Counted from the stretch's first letter, positions 24,490 to 37,813 are shown. The stretch: 64,000 nt of DNA from Prosapia bicincta (GCA_036971475.1 JBAIZL010000002.1:165080714-165144713), one strand, 5' to 3'. Notes: generated by a model from the letters alone, not told the origin. Program-made: numbers and translations.

Positions 24490-27400
24490 GTATAAGGTTG
24501 CATTAGCTGCAATATGCTAAGTATGTGGTTGCGCTAGTTGCAGTAAGCTAAGTATGTGTTGCACTAGTTTCAATACGCTAAGTATGTGGCTGCACTAGTT
24601 ACAATATGTTGCGTATGTAGTGGCAGTATGTTAAGTATGTGGTTGCATTAGCTGCAATATGCTAAGTATGTGGTTGCACTAGTTACATTGTGCTAAGTAT
24701 GTGGCAGCACTAGTTACAATATGTAGATGCAATATTTTAGGTATGAATTGCACTAGCTGCAATCTGCTAATTATACACTAGTTTCAATATTTTAAGTATA
24801 CGGTTGCACTGGTTCCAAAATGATAGGTATACGGTTGCACTAGATGCAATATTTTAAGTATGTGGTTGCACTAGTTGCAAAATGGTAAATATGTAGTTGC
24901 ACTTGTTGCAATATATTAGGTGTTTCATGGCACTAGTTCCAATATGTTGGGTATTCAGTTGCAATATTTTAAGTATGTGATTGCACTAGTTGTAATATGC
25001 TAAGTATGTAGATGCACTAGGTACAAATGTTGCGTATGTAGTTGCAATATTTTAAGTATGTGGTTGCACTAGGTGCAATAAGCTAAGTATGTGATTGCAC
25101 TAGTTACAATAAGCTAAGTATGTGATTGCACTAGCTACGATAAGCTAAGTATGTGGTTGTACTAGCTGCAATATGTTGTGTGTAATGTTGCACTAGATTC
25201 AATATTTTAGGTATGTGGTTGAACAAGCTCCAATTTGTTAGATATACGGTTGCAGTAGTTGCAAAATGTTAAATTTGTGTTTGGGCTGGTTACAAGATGT
25301 TAGTTATGTGGTTGTACTAGTTTTAATATTTTAAGTATATGGTTGCACTAGTTCCAATATTATAGCTATACGGTTACACTAGGCCCCATATGTTAAGTAT
25401 GTGGATGCACTAGTTGCAATATGGTAAATATGTGGTTGGACTAGTAGCATTATGTTAGGTGTTTGGTGACACTAGTTTCAATATGTTGCGTATGCAGTTG
25501 CAATGTTTTAAGTACTGCACTAGTTGCAGTATACTAGGCATGCAGTTGCAATACTTACAATATGTTACGTATGTAGTTGGAATATGCTAATTATATGGTT
25601 GCACTAGTTACAATATTTTAAGTATATTGTTGCACTAGTTCCAATATGACAGGTATACGGTTGCACTAGGTGCAATATGTTAAGCATGTGGTTGCACTAA
25701 TTGCAATATGATAAGTATGTGGCTGCACTAGTTTCAAGACCCTAAGTATGTAATTGCCCTAGTAACAATGTGTTGCGTATGTAGTTGCAATATGTTAATT
25801 ACGTGGTTGCATTGGCTGCAGTATGCTAAGTATGTGGTTGCGCTAGTTGCAGTAAGTTAAGTATGTGTTGCACTAGTTTCAATACGCTAAGTATGTGGCT
25901 GCACTAGTTACAATATGTTGCGTATGTAGTGGCAGTATGTTAAGTATGTGGTTGCATTAGCTGCAATATGCTAAGTATGTGGTTGCACTAGTTACATTGT
26001 GCTAAGTATGTGGCAGCACTAGTTACAATATGTAGATGCAATATTTTAGGTATGAATTGCACTAGCTGCAATCTGCTAATTATACACTAGTTTCAATATT
26101 TTAAGTATACGGTTGCACTAGTTCCAAAATGATAGGTATACGGTTGCACTAGATGCAATATTTTAAGTATGTGGTTGCACTAGTTGCAAAATGGTAAATA
26201 TGTAGTTGCACTAGTTGCAATATATTAGGTGTTTGATGGCACTAGTTCCAATATGTTGGGTATTCAGTTGCAATATTTTAAGTATGTGATTGCACTAGTT
26301 GTAATATGCTAAGTATGTAGATGCACTAGGTACAAATGTTGCGTATGTAGTTGCAATATTTTAAGTATGTGGTTGCACTAGGTGCAATAAGCTAAGTATG
26401 TGATTGCACTAGTTACAATAAGCTAAGTATGTGATTGCACTAGCTACGATAAGCTAAGTATGTGGTTGTACTAGCTGCAATATGTTGTGTGTAATGTTGC
26501 ACTAGATTCAATATTTTAGGTATGTGGTTGAACAAGCTCCAATTTGCTAGATATACGGTTGCAGTAGTTGCAAAATGTTAAATTTGTGTTTGGGCTGGTT
26601 ACAAGATGTTAGTTATGTGGTTGTACTAGTTTTAATATTTTAAGTATATGGTTGCACTAGTTCCAATATTATAGCTATACGGTTACACTAGGCCCCATAT
26701 GTTAAGTATGTGGATGCACTAGTTGCAATATGGTAAATATGTGGTTGGACTAGTAGCATTATATTAGGTGTTTGGTGACACTAGTTTCAATATGTTGCGT
26801 ATGCAGTTGCAATGTTTTAAGTACTGCACTAGTTGCAGTATACTAGGCATGCAGTTGCAATACTTACAATATGTTACGTATGTAGTTGGAATATGCTAAT
26901 TATATGGTTGCACTAGTTACAATATTTTAAGTATATTGTTGCACTAGTTCCAATATGACAGGTATACGGTTGCACTAGGTGCAATATGTTAAGCATGTGG
27001 TTGCACTAATTGCAATATGATAAGTATGTGGCTGCACTAGTTTCAAGACCCTAAGTATGTAATTGCCCTAGTAACAATGTGTTGCGTATGTAGTTGCAAT
27101 ATGTTAATTACGTGGTTGCATTGGCTGCAGTATGCTAAGTATGTGGTTGCGCTAGTTGCAGTAAGCTAAGTATGTGTTGCACTAGTTTCAATACGCTAAG
27201 TATGTGGCTGCACTAGTTACAATATGTTGCGTATGTAGTGGCAGTATGTTAAGTATGTGGTTGCATTAGCTGCAATATGCTAAGTATGTGGTTGCACTAG
27301 TTACATTGTGCTAAGTATGTGGCAGCACTAGTTACAATATGTAGATGCAATATTTTAGGTATGAATTGCACTAGCTGCAATCTGCTAATTATACACTAGT

Positions 27401-28417
27401 TTCAATATTTTAAGTATACGGTTGCACTAGTTCCAAAATGATAGGTATACGGTTGCACTAGATGCAATATTTTAAGTATGTGGTTGCACTAGTTGCAAAA
27501 TGGTAAATATGTAGTTGCACTAGTTGCAATATATTAGGTGTTTGATGGCACTAGTTCCAATATGTTGGGTATTCAGTTGCAATATTTTAAGTATGTGATT
27601 GCACTAGTTGTAATATGCTAAGTATGTAGATGCACTAGGTACAAATGTTGCGTATGTAGTTGCAATATTTTAAGTATGTGGTTGCACTAGGTGCAATAAG
27701 CTAAGTATGTGATTGCACTAGTTACAATAAGCTAAGTATGTGATTGCACTAGCTACGATAAGCTAAGTATGTGGTTGTACTAGCTGCAATATGTTGTGTG
27801 TAATGTTGCACTAGATTCAATATTTTAGGTATGTGGTTGAACAAGCTCCAATTTGCTAGATATACGGTTGCAGTAGTTGCAAAATGTTAAATTTGTGTTT
27901 GGGCTGGTTACAAGATGTTAGTTATGTGGTTGTACTAGTTTTAATATTTTAAGTATATGGTTGCACTAGTTCCAATATTATAGCTATACGGTTACACTAG
28001 GCCCCATATGTTAAGTATGTGGATGCACTAGTTGCAATATGGTAAATATGTGGTTGGACTAGTAGCATTATGTTAGGTGTTTGGTGACACTAGTTTCAAT
28101 ATGTTGCGTATGCAGTTGCAATGTTTTAAGTACTGCACTAGTTGCAGTATACTAGGCATGCAGTTGCAATACTTACAATATGTTACGTATGTAGTTGGAA
28201 TATGCTAATTATATGGTTGAACTAGTTACAATATTTTAAGTATATTGTTGCACTAGTTCCAATATGACAGGTATACGGTTGCACTAGGTGCAATATGTTA
28301 AGCATGTGGTTGCACTAATTGCAATATGATAAGTATGTGGCTGCACTAGTTTCAAGACCCTAAGTATGTAATTGCCCTAGTAACAATGTGTTGCGTATGT
28401 AGTGGCAATATGTTAAG
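24490..28417 (+). repeat. 1309-bp higher-order repeat, about three copies
   Basis: The landmark GCGCTAGTTGCAGTAAG begins at 24531, 25840 and 27149, exactly 1309 bp apart both times. The whole block between recurs with only scattered substitutions, although monomers within a block differ strongly. Copies 2 and 3 share variants absent from copy 1 (for example TTTGATGGCAC against TTTCATGGCAC). This shows block-wise amplification of roughly 42 monomers. Confidence 0.93.
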
Positions 28418-29060
28418 TACGTCGTTGCAATGGCTGCAGTATGCCAAGTACGTGATTGCGTTAGTTGTAGTAAGCTAAGTATGCGGTTACAATAGTTAAA
28501 ATACGCTAAGTATGTAGCTGCACTAGTTACAATATGTTGCGTATGTAGTCTCAATATTTTAAATATGCGGCTACACTAGCTGCAATATGCTAATTATATG
28601 ATTGCACTAGTTCTAACATTTTACGTTTGTAGTAGAAGTAGTTTCAAACTATGTCAGGTATACGGTTGCACTAGTAGCAATTTGTTAAGTATGTGGTTGC
28701 ACTAGTTGTAAAAGGCTAAATATGTAGTTGCACTAGTTCCAATACGTTATGTGTGTTGTTGGACTAGTTTCAATATTTTAAGTATGTGGTTGCACAAATT
28801 CCGATTTGTTAGGTATTCGGTGGCAGTAGTTGCAATATGTTAAATAAGTTGTTGGACTAGTTAAAAAATCTTAGTTATGTGGTTGCACCAGTTTCATTAT
28901 TTTAAGTAAATTGTTACACTAGTTCTAATATGATAGGTATACGGTTGCACTAGGTACAACATGTTAGGTATGTGGTTGCAGTAATTGCAATATGGAAAAT
29001 ATGTGGTTTTACTAGTTGCAATTTGTTAGGTGTGTGGTGGCACTAGTTCCCTTATGTTAC

Positions 29061-29334
29061 GTATGCAGTTGCAATATTTTAATTATGTGATTGCACTAGT
29101 TGCAGTATGCTAAGCATGTATTTGCACTACTTACAATATGTTGATTATGTTCTTGCAATATTTCAAGTATGCGGTTGCACTAGTTCCCATATGTTGCGTA
29201 TGCAGTTGCAATATTTTAATTATGTGATTGCACTAGTTGCAGTATGCTAAGCATGTATTTGCACTACTTACAATATGTTGCATATGTTCTTGAAATATTT
29301 CAAGTATGCGGTTGCACTAGTTGCAATATGATAA
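29061..29334 (+). repeat. 137-bp local duplication inside the satellite
   Basis: The segment starting GTATGCAGTTGCAATATTTT recurs 137 bp later (29061 and 29198), with nearly identical following sequence. It is a smaller-scale block duplication in the monomeric part of the array. Confidence 0.8.
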
Positions 29335-30120
29335 GTATGTGGCTGCACTACTTTCAATACGCTTAGTATTTGACTGCACAAGCTATATTATGCTGCGTAT
29401 GTATTTGGAACATTTTAAGTATGTGGTTGCATTAGCAGCCATATGCTTAGTATAAGGTTGCACTATTTCCAATATCACAAGTATGTGGTTGCACTAGTTT
29501 CAATACGCTAAGTATGTGTCTGTACTAGTTAGAATATGTTGCGTATGTAGTTGCAATATGTTAAGTATGTGGTTGCATTAGCTGCAATATGCTAATTATA
29601 TGGTTTCACTAGTTTCAATATGATAGGTATACGGTTGCACTAAGTGCAATTTGTTAAATATGTGGTTGCATTAGCTGCAATATGGTAAATATGTGATTGC
29701 ACTAGTTGCAATATGTTAGGTGTGTGGTGGTACTAGTTCCAATATGTTGCGTATGCAGTTTCAATTTTTTAAGTATGAGATTGCACTAGTTGCAATATGG
29801 TAAGTATGTAGTTGCACTAGTTACAATATGTTGCTTATGTAGTTTCAATATTTCAAGTATGTGGTTGCACTAGTTGAAATGAACTATATATGTGGTTGCA
29901 CAATTTGCAATATGTTATGTGTGCTGTAGCACTAGTTCCAATATTTCAAGTATGTGGTTGCACAAATTCCAATTTGTTAGGTATATGGTTGCAGTAGTTG
30001 CAATATGTTAACTATGTGGTTGGACTAGTTACAAAATTTTAGTTATGTGGTTGCACCAGTTCCTTTATGTTAAATATGTGCTTGCAATAGTTGTTATATG
30101 TTGCATATGTGGTTCCCCTA

Positions 30121-32295
30121 TTTGTTGAAATCAACGTTAACAAACTACCGATTTTTAAAACATATTATATACCCAGATCTTTCATTTAAATACATTCCAA
30201 TAAAATTATTTGGATTATAAATAAATGTTAGAACTACAACTAAAATAAACTCTGTCTCTGCATTTATAACGAATAAAATTGTATAAATATTCAAATAATA
30301 AGACCTTGAAAGTTAAAATAACAATAATATGAAAACAGTACACACACACACACACTGCCACGGCCAAAAATTCGCTTCGCTTCTTGGCGCTTATCTCGCG
30401 TCCAGCCACTGTTACGACACACACAGCCGTGTATGCTTTACGCACTACATTGACTTACTGATGATGGGTGCTGTAGAGCCGAAACGCGACAGTTCAGAAG
30501 CGATCCCACCCGACTTACCATGTCCTGGTATCTGTAGTGTGTTGAGAGTGATCTGCCAGTGGATAAAATCCCTGTACTTCATTTATAAAATCCAACCATA
30601 AATGCTCTTTCTCGTTAGATAAATTTTAAACTCATTTTTATTTATTTTATCAATGTTAAAATGAATATAATTATTTGCTATTGGTTAAATATTTATTAGA
30701 ATTCTTTTTGCTAACTTGAATTAAGATATTGGCTTTTATTTTTTTAAAAGGTTGGAAACATTCTAGAAATTTTATTACTTTGGTACCGCAGATTATTATA
30801 ATAATTTTTAAACACTTGATTTTTAATTAATTTGAAATTTACACAATACAATAATTAAATTGACTCTTGCCTACTTTTTCTCAAAGATTTATTTTATTTT
30901 CTCCTAACAAAAGCAGTGTTTACTTAAAATAAAGATAAATATCATATAATGGTTCTCAAATGTTCTTGTTGTTTTGATTAAAGTACATAAATTATTCTTC
31001 TAACAGAAATTTATAAAATGTACAACTTTAAATAGAATAGGAGAAATATTTATGTTAAATGGTTTTATTTCATGCCCATTATTCTATTTTCAGAATTAAG
31101 TGCAAGTTTACTTCCAAATCATTTAAATTTAAATTTTCTTTTGTGCTTCCGAATATAAATCTGAAAGATTCTAACAACAATTTTATAGGATTTTCGTTAT
31201 TACATATTTTTAATACTGGTTGTTTGATGTTATTTTAATGGACATAAAATAAACGATATTAACCAAGTTAAAGCCATTTTACTTTGAATTTTTTTAATTG
31301 AAATTCCCGTTTTATTTTTTTCGTTGAATTTAAATATATAATTATAATAATCACATTGGATTTTCTTTGTCTTAACTTGTTAAATTTGATCTTGTAACAA
31401 TTTGATAAACTTTAATCTTGATATTAGTAATTCAAATTTGAATGATTTATCTTTAATCTCCGCCATTTAGATACTTTTTAAATAAAAAGTCAGTTGCTTA
31501 TATTTTTTTATTCTAATGAAAAATCAATTTCATAATAATTTAATTTTTAAGAAAACTGTATTTTAATTTTGAAATTTATATTTAAATTATACAATAATTA
31601 TTTTTTTATTAAAATTTGCCCCAAAAATCTTCACTGCACCTCGCTCCTCTTCTCCCAAGGTAGGTTCTTTGGAGTCTGGAATGTTCTAGCGGACGTAAAT
31701 GAATGATTTTAAGGCCGTCTTTAATACTGTTTAGTTACTTTACAAAAATTTATATTCGACTCGCGACGGTTGAAGATCTGATATCTCCACTTCCATCTTG
31801 GGCTATGGATTAATGTTTAGCCTTGGAATGGCATCTGAGAGTTCATCGTTCTGGATGTCCAGAAGAAAACGTCCGTCTTCCTCTAGCACTGAATCACCTC
31901 TCTCCAATCACCTTCTCATGCAACGGATTCCCCCTTCTTTCGTTTTGTTAGCTAAAACCAGCCCTGTATACCGGCTTTTTTTACCTATTCTGATAGCGAA
32001 CAGTTTTGGCCCGCATCTTCCACTATTGCATTTTAAATTCTTTATTTTAAATAATTTGACTGATTTTCCCTTCTTTTGTAAAATCTGTATATTTTTAGAT
32101 GGTTTTTGCCCGTCTCAACACACACACACACACTGCAATGAGCAGTTTGCCTGCGCAATCTAAAGAAATTACAATTTTTATGAATTTCACAAATCAAATT
32201 GTAACTAGAAAATGTTAAAATGTTTATATTAAAGAAAAATAAAGCAAATCATATAATTAAAGAGTGGACAAAGATAATAATGAGTGTAAGTCCAA
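30121..32295. other. Spacer with a less A+T-rich repeat-like patch
   Basis: At 30340-30600 a higher-GC patch starts with (CA)n and contains a hammerhead-like string: CTGATGA at about 30452, a GC-rich stem candidate, then GAAACGCG. The U before the cleavage site is missing and stem I does not pair, so it is a degenerate relic at best. A second higher-GC patch lies at 31640-32160. Neither encodes a recognisable protein. Confidence 0.35.
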
Positions 32296-32547
32296 GTGGC
32301 GGGAGGTATAAGCGACGACGAGGCTGATATAAACGTAGGCGCACTGTCTTTTAGGGGTCCGAAAAAAACATTTACAACTACGGAACGAAACTACGGTTTT
32401 CAGCTAGACAAAAGAGTCAACACGCCAGATGGCATCTACAAGAACTTTTCTATCGTTAAATTAATAACGCAAGGTATAAATCGTGATTCGGCAATCGTAT
32501 TGAAAATAATAAGTGTTACGTTAAATAACATTATATTTTATCATTAA
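32296..32547 (+). CDS. Unrecognised short reading frame, possible exon
   Basis: It encodes 83 residues. The first 60 (ISDDEADINVGALSFRGPKK, then TFTTTERNYGFQLDKRV) have protein-like composition and balanced codons, unlike the surrounding DNA, while the tail after about 32476 is A+T-rich. A possible splice donor AAG/GTATAAAT occurs near 32475. I recognise no domain. It may be an exon of an unseen gene, a transposon relic, or chance. Confidence 0.25.
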   Translation: MAGGISDDEADINVGALSFRGPKKTFTTTERNYGFQLDKRVNTPDGIYKNFSIVKLITQGINRDSAIVLKIISVTLNNIIFYH

Positions 32548-32985
32548 AATTATTATACAAAACCTTCTTAATTTATTTCAAAGTATCCTGTGTTTTTAAA
32601 TAGATAGAAACTTGAAGTTTGTTTCCAACAAAAAAATTAAAGGTGGCCAAGTTAGATATCCATAGTATTTAAGTTTATAAAACAATAAATTCAATTAAAT
32701 AAAACCTAATTTTACAACAGGAGAGTTTAGTCCTGAGAGTAAATTATTATAAATATTTGATCTAAATCAAATGATATTTAAATCTACGTTCAGGGGCAAT
32801 TAACACTGGCAGATGCTGCTTAAATGTACTTTATAGCCCTCACACTATTAGTTACAATAGGCGGTATTTAGGAACAGCAAGTCAGGTCGACGTGTCGATA
32901 CATGCGTGTAGGTGCATTTTAATCAGTAGGCAGGTGGTTAAGCGTTATTAGCGCAACGTTTATGGGTGGTTCGTTGCAACACATG
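32548..32985. other. A+T-rich spacer
   Basis: Nothing recognisable. It ends with a moderately GC-rich stretch before the CA repeat. Confidence 0.35.
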
Positions 32986-32989
32986 CACG

Positions 32990-33253
<264 letters not shown>

Positions 33254-34734
33254 CTCATATATATGTGAGGCTACAAGCTGATTAAAAAAAAAAAACGCCA
33301 AAATAATATCTCTATCATTTTGCCAGTCCAAAGCCTGGAAATATGTGATGGAAATGAGGAATAATAGATAAAGTTTTAAAGGATCTCAAGTCCCAAGAAA
33401 CTAAGCGAAACTATGTTTATCTCAGATGTAAACTCATTTATGTAGCTCAATAATTTTAAAATGTCCGTGTTTGCCTAAATGTTGTACCCGTTTATAGCCT
33501 GTCATAATGGTCTGACTTTATAGCCTATCCTCGTCATCTGTCAAATTCTGATCATGTACGCATCTTTCGCAATATTCCTGGTGTACGCCAAATTTCGTCG
33601 TACCAATCTTTCGATGGTACATATTGCTGAAAACAAGATACTTATTTGCCAGAAGTAAAAGTATGTTTTTGAAACCAAATTATTAATGCCCATTTAATTT
33701 TTGTTCCCAAGTAGACGAGTTTTAATTAAAATATAGATTATACAAAGTATAATGTAATATTATTTTAATTTATATTATAATGTCATTTGAAATGACATAT
33801 AGTTGTAACTTTTGTTCACAATAATTTCACAGAAGGACCACATCTTGTAAATACAAAAGGAATTTAATATCCGGAAAGAAATTGAATCTTTTGTGACAAG
33901 TAAGTGGCAAAATGTTCTTTTGTGAAGGCAGTATGGAATCTAAAACGTGCTCCAAGTTTTATTCTGTTTAATTCCAAGCACCGCGAGTATATATCAAAGT
34001 GTTTTCTCCCAATATATGTCAAAAAAATATTCGACCAAACTTTCTGACTTACACAAAGTAATTGGTTGAAACAATTTATTTGCTTTTCGTTTTGTTTTCA
34101 CCTTGGAATCCTATGGCTCACAATAATAAAGTGAAGATGTTTCTCTTCAGATTTAAATCTCACTTGAGAACAATTGTCACAAAACTTACTGTATTAGTTT
34201 TGGCATACAGGATGTCAATTCATCTTTATTCATGCTTCACATTATGAGTACTGATGTTTAATTAGCTACCCACAAATCCTAATCGGCTTGCAAATCATTT
34301 ATTGTTTTAGGTAACAAATACATAAAATGTAGGAAAAAAAATTTGACATTGTCAAATTTTATAGATGAATGGAGAAAATATTTTAAAAATAAATGACATT
34401 AAAGATCTTATTACTTAAATATGTTTAAAATAAAATGATAAAAATGTATAAAGTCTAGCAAATACTTTTTATTACAAGCAAATTTGAATTATAAAATAGA
34501 TTTATCACCTAAAGTGACTGGTATTTCCCAAGTGCCAACTGAAAACACTACTTAGGTTTCATCTAGTGAATGAACATTGTACACACGTACTTCGAAGAAG
34601 CCACAAATCTACAAAGTGGTACATAAAAGATTTAATTGTGGAAATGAGGCTATAATACCTTCAATAAATATAAAACAATTTAATGAAACATACCTTTTAA
34701 ACCTTTACCAATAGGACAAGATCAAGAGAGATAA
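33254..34734. other. A+T-rich spacer upstream of the non-LTR relic
   Basis: No gene is recognised. The part next to 34735 may contain further decayed retrotransposon sequence that I cannot align by eye. Confidence 0.35.
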
Positions 34735-35134
34735 CGAATTGACATCATACCAATCTACAACGGGTGTAAGGTACGGCCACTGTTTCCCTCTGGACAGATC
34801 TTTAGAAAAATGTATTAGAAAGTGCCAAAATGTTGGAATGTGGTTGGGAGAAGATGAGCCGTTTACACACTCCTTCGCTGATGATCAGATCGTGGTAGCG
34901 TAAAACAAGCACGGTTTGAGTTATATATTAAGAAAACTGCAGAAAGAATATGAGGCAACAGGCCACAAAATCTAGATTCCAAAATTTCAATATCTAATGG
35001 CAGGCAAAGACGAAAGTTGGCACATTAGCTTAGAAAACAGCAAAAATTAGGAAGATACACACGTGTAAATTTCTTTAATATGAAAAGCTATAGTGAGAAC
35101 GAAAAGCAATGGCTCAAGATTTAATCTACCTTAA
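34735..35134 (+). pseudogene. Non-LTR retrotransposon reverse transcriptase relic, left part
   Basis: Across several frames the plus strand reads KCQNVGMWLGEDEPFTHSFA and then DDQIVVA, which is the catalytic FADD region of LINE reverse transcriptases. It continues YILRKLQKEYEATGHKI and YLMAGKDESW. Stops and shifts break it. It is cut at 35131-35134 by the TTAA of an inserted piggyBac-like element and resumes at 36439. Confidence 0.75.
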
Positions 35135-36438
35135 CCCTCGAAAGGTGTTTTTCTCTGTACGTATGATTATTTGTTAATTAAACGTCTTTCCAGTTGTCAG
35201 ATGTTTATTTCCATCTCGTTACTTTACAACCTGCATTCTAGGAAACGGCCCAATCTATTTTTGTTAATTTTTCCTAAGTAGGCCTAGCGTTAGTGTAAAT
35301 TTAATCTTTGTCAATCGCTTTCAGATTGCGTAGGTTTCGTCTGCAAGCACCCTGTCGTGTAGGTTGTTTGTGCGGATTTCCTAGAGCAGTTATTTACATT
35401 ACAAAAGACTTTGAGCAGTTAAACTATTACTATTTTTGTTGTTAATATTTTTGTAGTCTTATATGTCTTATTAGTATTTAATTCCTACATTTTACGGTTG
35501 TTCCATTTGAAGAGCAAAGAATTCGTGAAATGCTATTTGGTGGTGAAAAAGGAGACTATCAATAAATAAGTTCTACTTGAAATTTTGTTATACAGCTCTT
35601 TGATGATTCTAATAAAATCGAGTCTCTTTGCCAGATAATGAACCTGATGAAGAAGTCAATGCAATTGTAAATGAAGCAAATGAAGATATAGTAGGTCAAT
35701 CTGAAAATGACGAATGTGACTAATTTCTTTAAATGTTGTTAGATTTTGAATTTACAGAGAAAATACCGCCAAAAGGTCTCCAGAAAGCTGTTACAGTGCA
35801 GTTTTTCAATAGAAAGAAGCTTTTTTTAGCAAAAATTGGTGTGCCATGCTGAACCAGAAAGCCATGGGAGAACAGCAAAAATGAACATAATTCTCCTAAG
35901 AGTCATGTTCAGGCTACACTTGTGGTGACTAGTACTTAAAAATGAACAAATATGAGTTTATTCTTCTACAAAGACTGTAAGATTCTACTAGAACCTTTTT
36001 TGTTATAAAGACAATATTTTTTTTCATCCACTATATTTTAGGGCTATATATTTTACTATAAATATTTTTTATTTTCACTGAAAATTATAATTAGTTTCAT
36101 ATTCTTATATGTAGGGCATATTATCACGATAATATATTCTATACGTTTAGATGTAGAATTATTTCATTACAGAAAAATAACCCGCACACGCCTCTCCCGT
36201 AATGGAAACAGTGGTTTAGTATACATTGCTTACACGTTTAGACATATGACGTTTAGAAAATTAAAATTGTACAACAATGGTGACTAAAATGATTTATACA
36301 ATGCATTTATATACTAATAATTTGTGAAGTCGAGTAAATATAAAATCATAAACAGTTTAAATTTTAAAAGGTATTTTTGCGAAATAAACCTCCACAAGCG
36401 CCTTCTCCCGTTTTAAACTCTATGCGCCTTCTCGAAGG
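35135..36438 (+). mobile_element. piggyBac-like DNA transposon, internally deleted
   Basis: It is 1304 bp and flanked on both sides by TTAA (35131-35134 and 36439-36442), the hallmark target duplication of piggyBac elements. Ends are imperfect inverted repeats, CCCTCGAAAGG left and CCTTCGAGAAGG on the opposite strand at the right. Related CGCC(T)TCTCCCG words recur near 36188, 36399 and 36424 as subterminal repeats. A decayed transposase N-terminus is visible (EEQRIREMLFGGEKGDYQ at about 35514-35570, then an acidic PDNEPDEEVNAIVNEANEDI at 35635-35695). No DDE core is recognised. It inserted into an older LINE fragment. Confidence 0.8.
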
Positions 36439-36850
36439 TTAATCTTGCCTCTCTGGCAAAATCCAATCACGAATGAAACTAAGAAACACATGTATACAAG
36501 TATTGATCACATCGTTAAACTCTACAGTTCAGAGGTATGGAATGTTACCAAAACTAATAATAAAAAATTTAACGACGAATTGAAATTACTGTTAACTGCA
36601 AAGCTGCTGTGAATCGAGACTTAAAACGACAGAAATGAAAAACATTTTAATCGAAAAGGGATGAAAATATAAGGTAGGAGGTAGAAAAAAGGCAATTGAC
36701 ATCGTTTGGCCATGTGAAGAGGGTGGCATAGGACAAGGAACTCCGAAAGATATTAGAATGCATTCTCCCTGAGAGAGGAAAAAAAGGACGACCACGAAAA
36801 TCTTTGCGTGATGTTATCACCGAAGCAATGACCGGGGAAGAAATCTAAAA
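36439..36850 (+). pseudogene. Non-LTR retrotransposon relic, right part
   Basis: Continuation of the 34.7-kb relic: VKLYSSEVWNVTKTNNKKFN and, after shifts, TSFGHVKRVA, RKILECILPERGKKGRPRKS and LRDVITEAM. These match the conserved C-terminal region of insect LINE polyproteins (gene-end motif GRPR-x-SLRD). Multiple frames are needed. Confidence 0.75.
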
Positions 36851-37387
<537 letters not shown>

Positions 37388-37575
37388 GTATTCCTTCATG
37401 GATTGAAAATTCTGATGAATAGTTATTATCTGGAGTACGGATGTTCATTCTACAGCACATAAAATTTCAGTTGAAGAGCGAGTAAATACTACTTGAGATT
37501 AGAGCGAAACGTCGTAAATGCGATTTTATGCACTGCAGAAAGAACGGATATACGCTAGAATAAACTATTCATCTT

Positions 37576-37579
<4 letters not shown>

Positions 37580-37609
<30 letters not shown>

Positions 37610-37765
37610 CGTTTTCTTGTTTAATAATTTAAACAACATAGGTTATTCAAATACAAGAGTATTTATTATTTTATATCCAAAGCTTTTCGTTGGCAAACAG
37701 TACCAACATCATCAGGAATGAAAATTACAATCTTGTAATTACTTAAATTACTTGTAGTTTTCAAG

Positions 37766-37809
<44 letters not shown>
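37580..37809 (-). repeat. Hammerhead-bearing unit between (TA)n tracts
   Basis: TA tracts at 37580-37606 and 37768-37809 bracket about 160 bp. On the minus strand this interval is homologous to the 2.80-2.93 kb unit, including the hammerhead and the following CTTGTATTTG and CTATGTTGTTT words. It belongs to the same subfamily and has the same TA-bounded context. Confidence 0.65.
37672..37722 (-). ncRNA. Type I hammerhead ribozyme, second subfamily
   Basis: The core CTGATGA (37715-37709) is followed by stem II GTTGG/CCAAC enclosing TACTGTTTG, GAAA, stem III AA-GC-TT and U at the cleavage position. Stem I ATTC pairs with GGAT using one G-U pair. All core nucleotides are intact, so cleavage is plausible. 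It differs from the 16.4/40.0/41.5 kb family in stem II and stem III. Confidence 0.7.

Positions 37810-37813
<4 letters not shown>

Larger units (their letters stand above)
24430..30120 (+). repeat. Satellite array of about 31-bp monomers
   Basis: About 5.7 kb of diverged monomers with a consensus close to TTGCACTAGTTGCAATATG followed by TTAAGTATGTGG. The core TTGCACTAG-N-TGCAA is nearly palindromic around CTAG. Monomer lengths vary slightly and sequence drift is high between neighbours, while larger blocks are conserved. No coding potential is evident; the few open frames are by-products. The array ends abruptly near 30120 (after GTTCCCCTATTTGTTG). Confidence 0.95.

Noticed and set aside
24430..30120. 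CRISPR-like or coding array
   Set aside because: Repeats are contiguous diverged monomers with no unique spacers, in eukaryotic DNA; open frames over it are incidental.
37490..37560. Hammerhead-like GAGCGAAACGTCGTA string
   Set aside because: GAAAC and a stem III-like part are present, but there is no CTGATGA core upstream (CTTGAGA instead).
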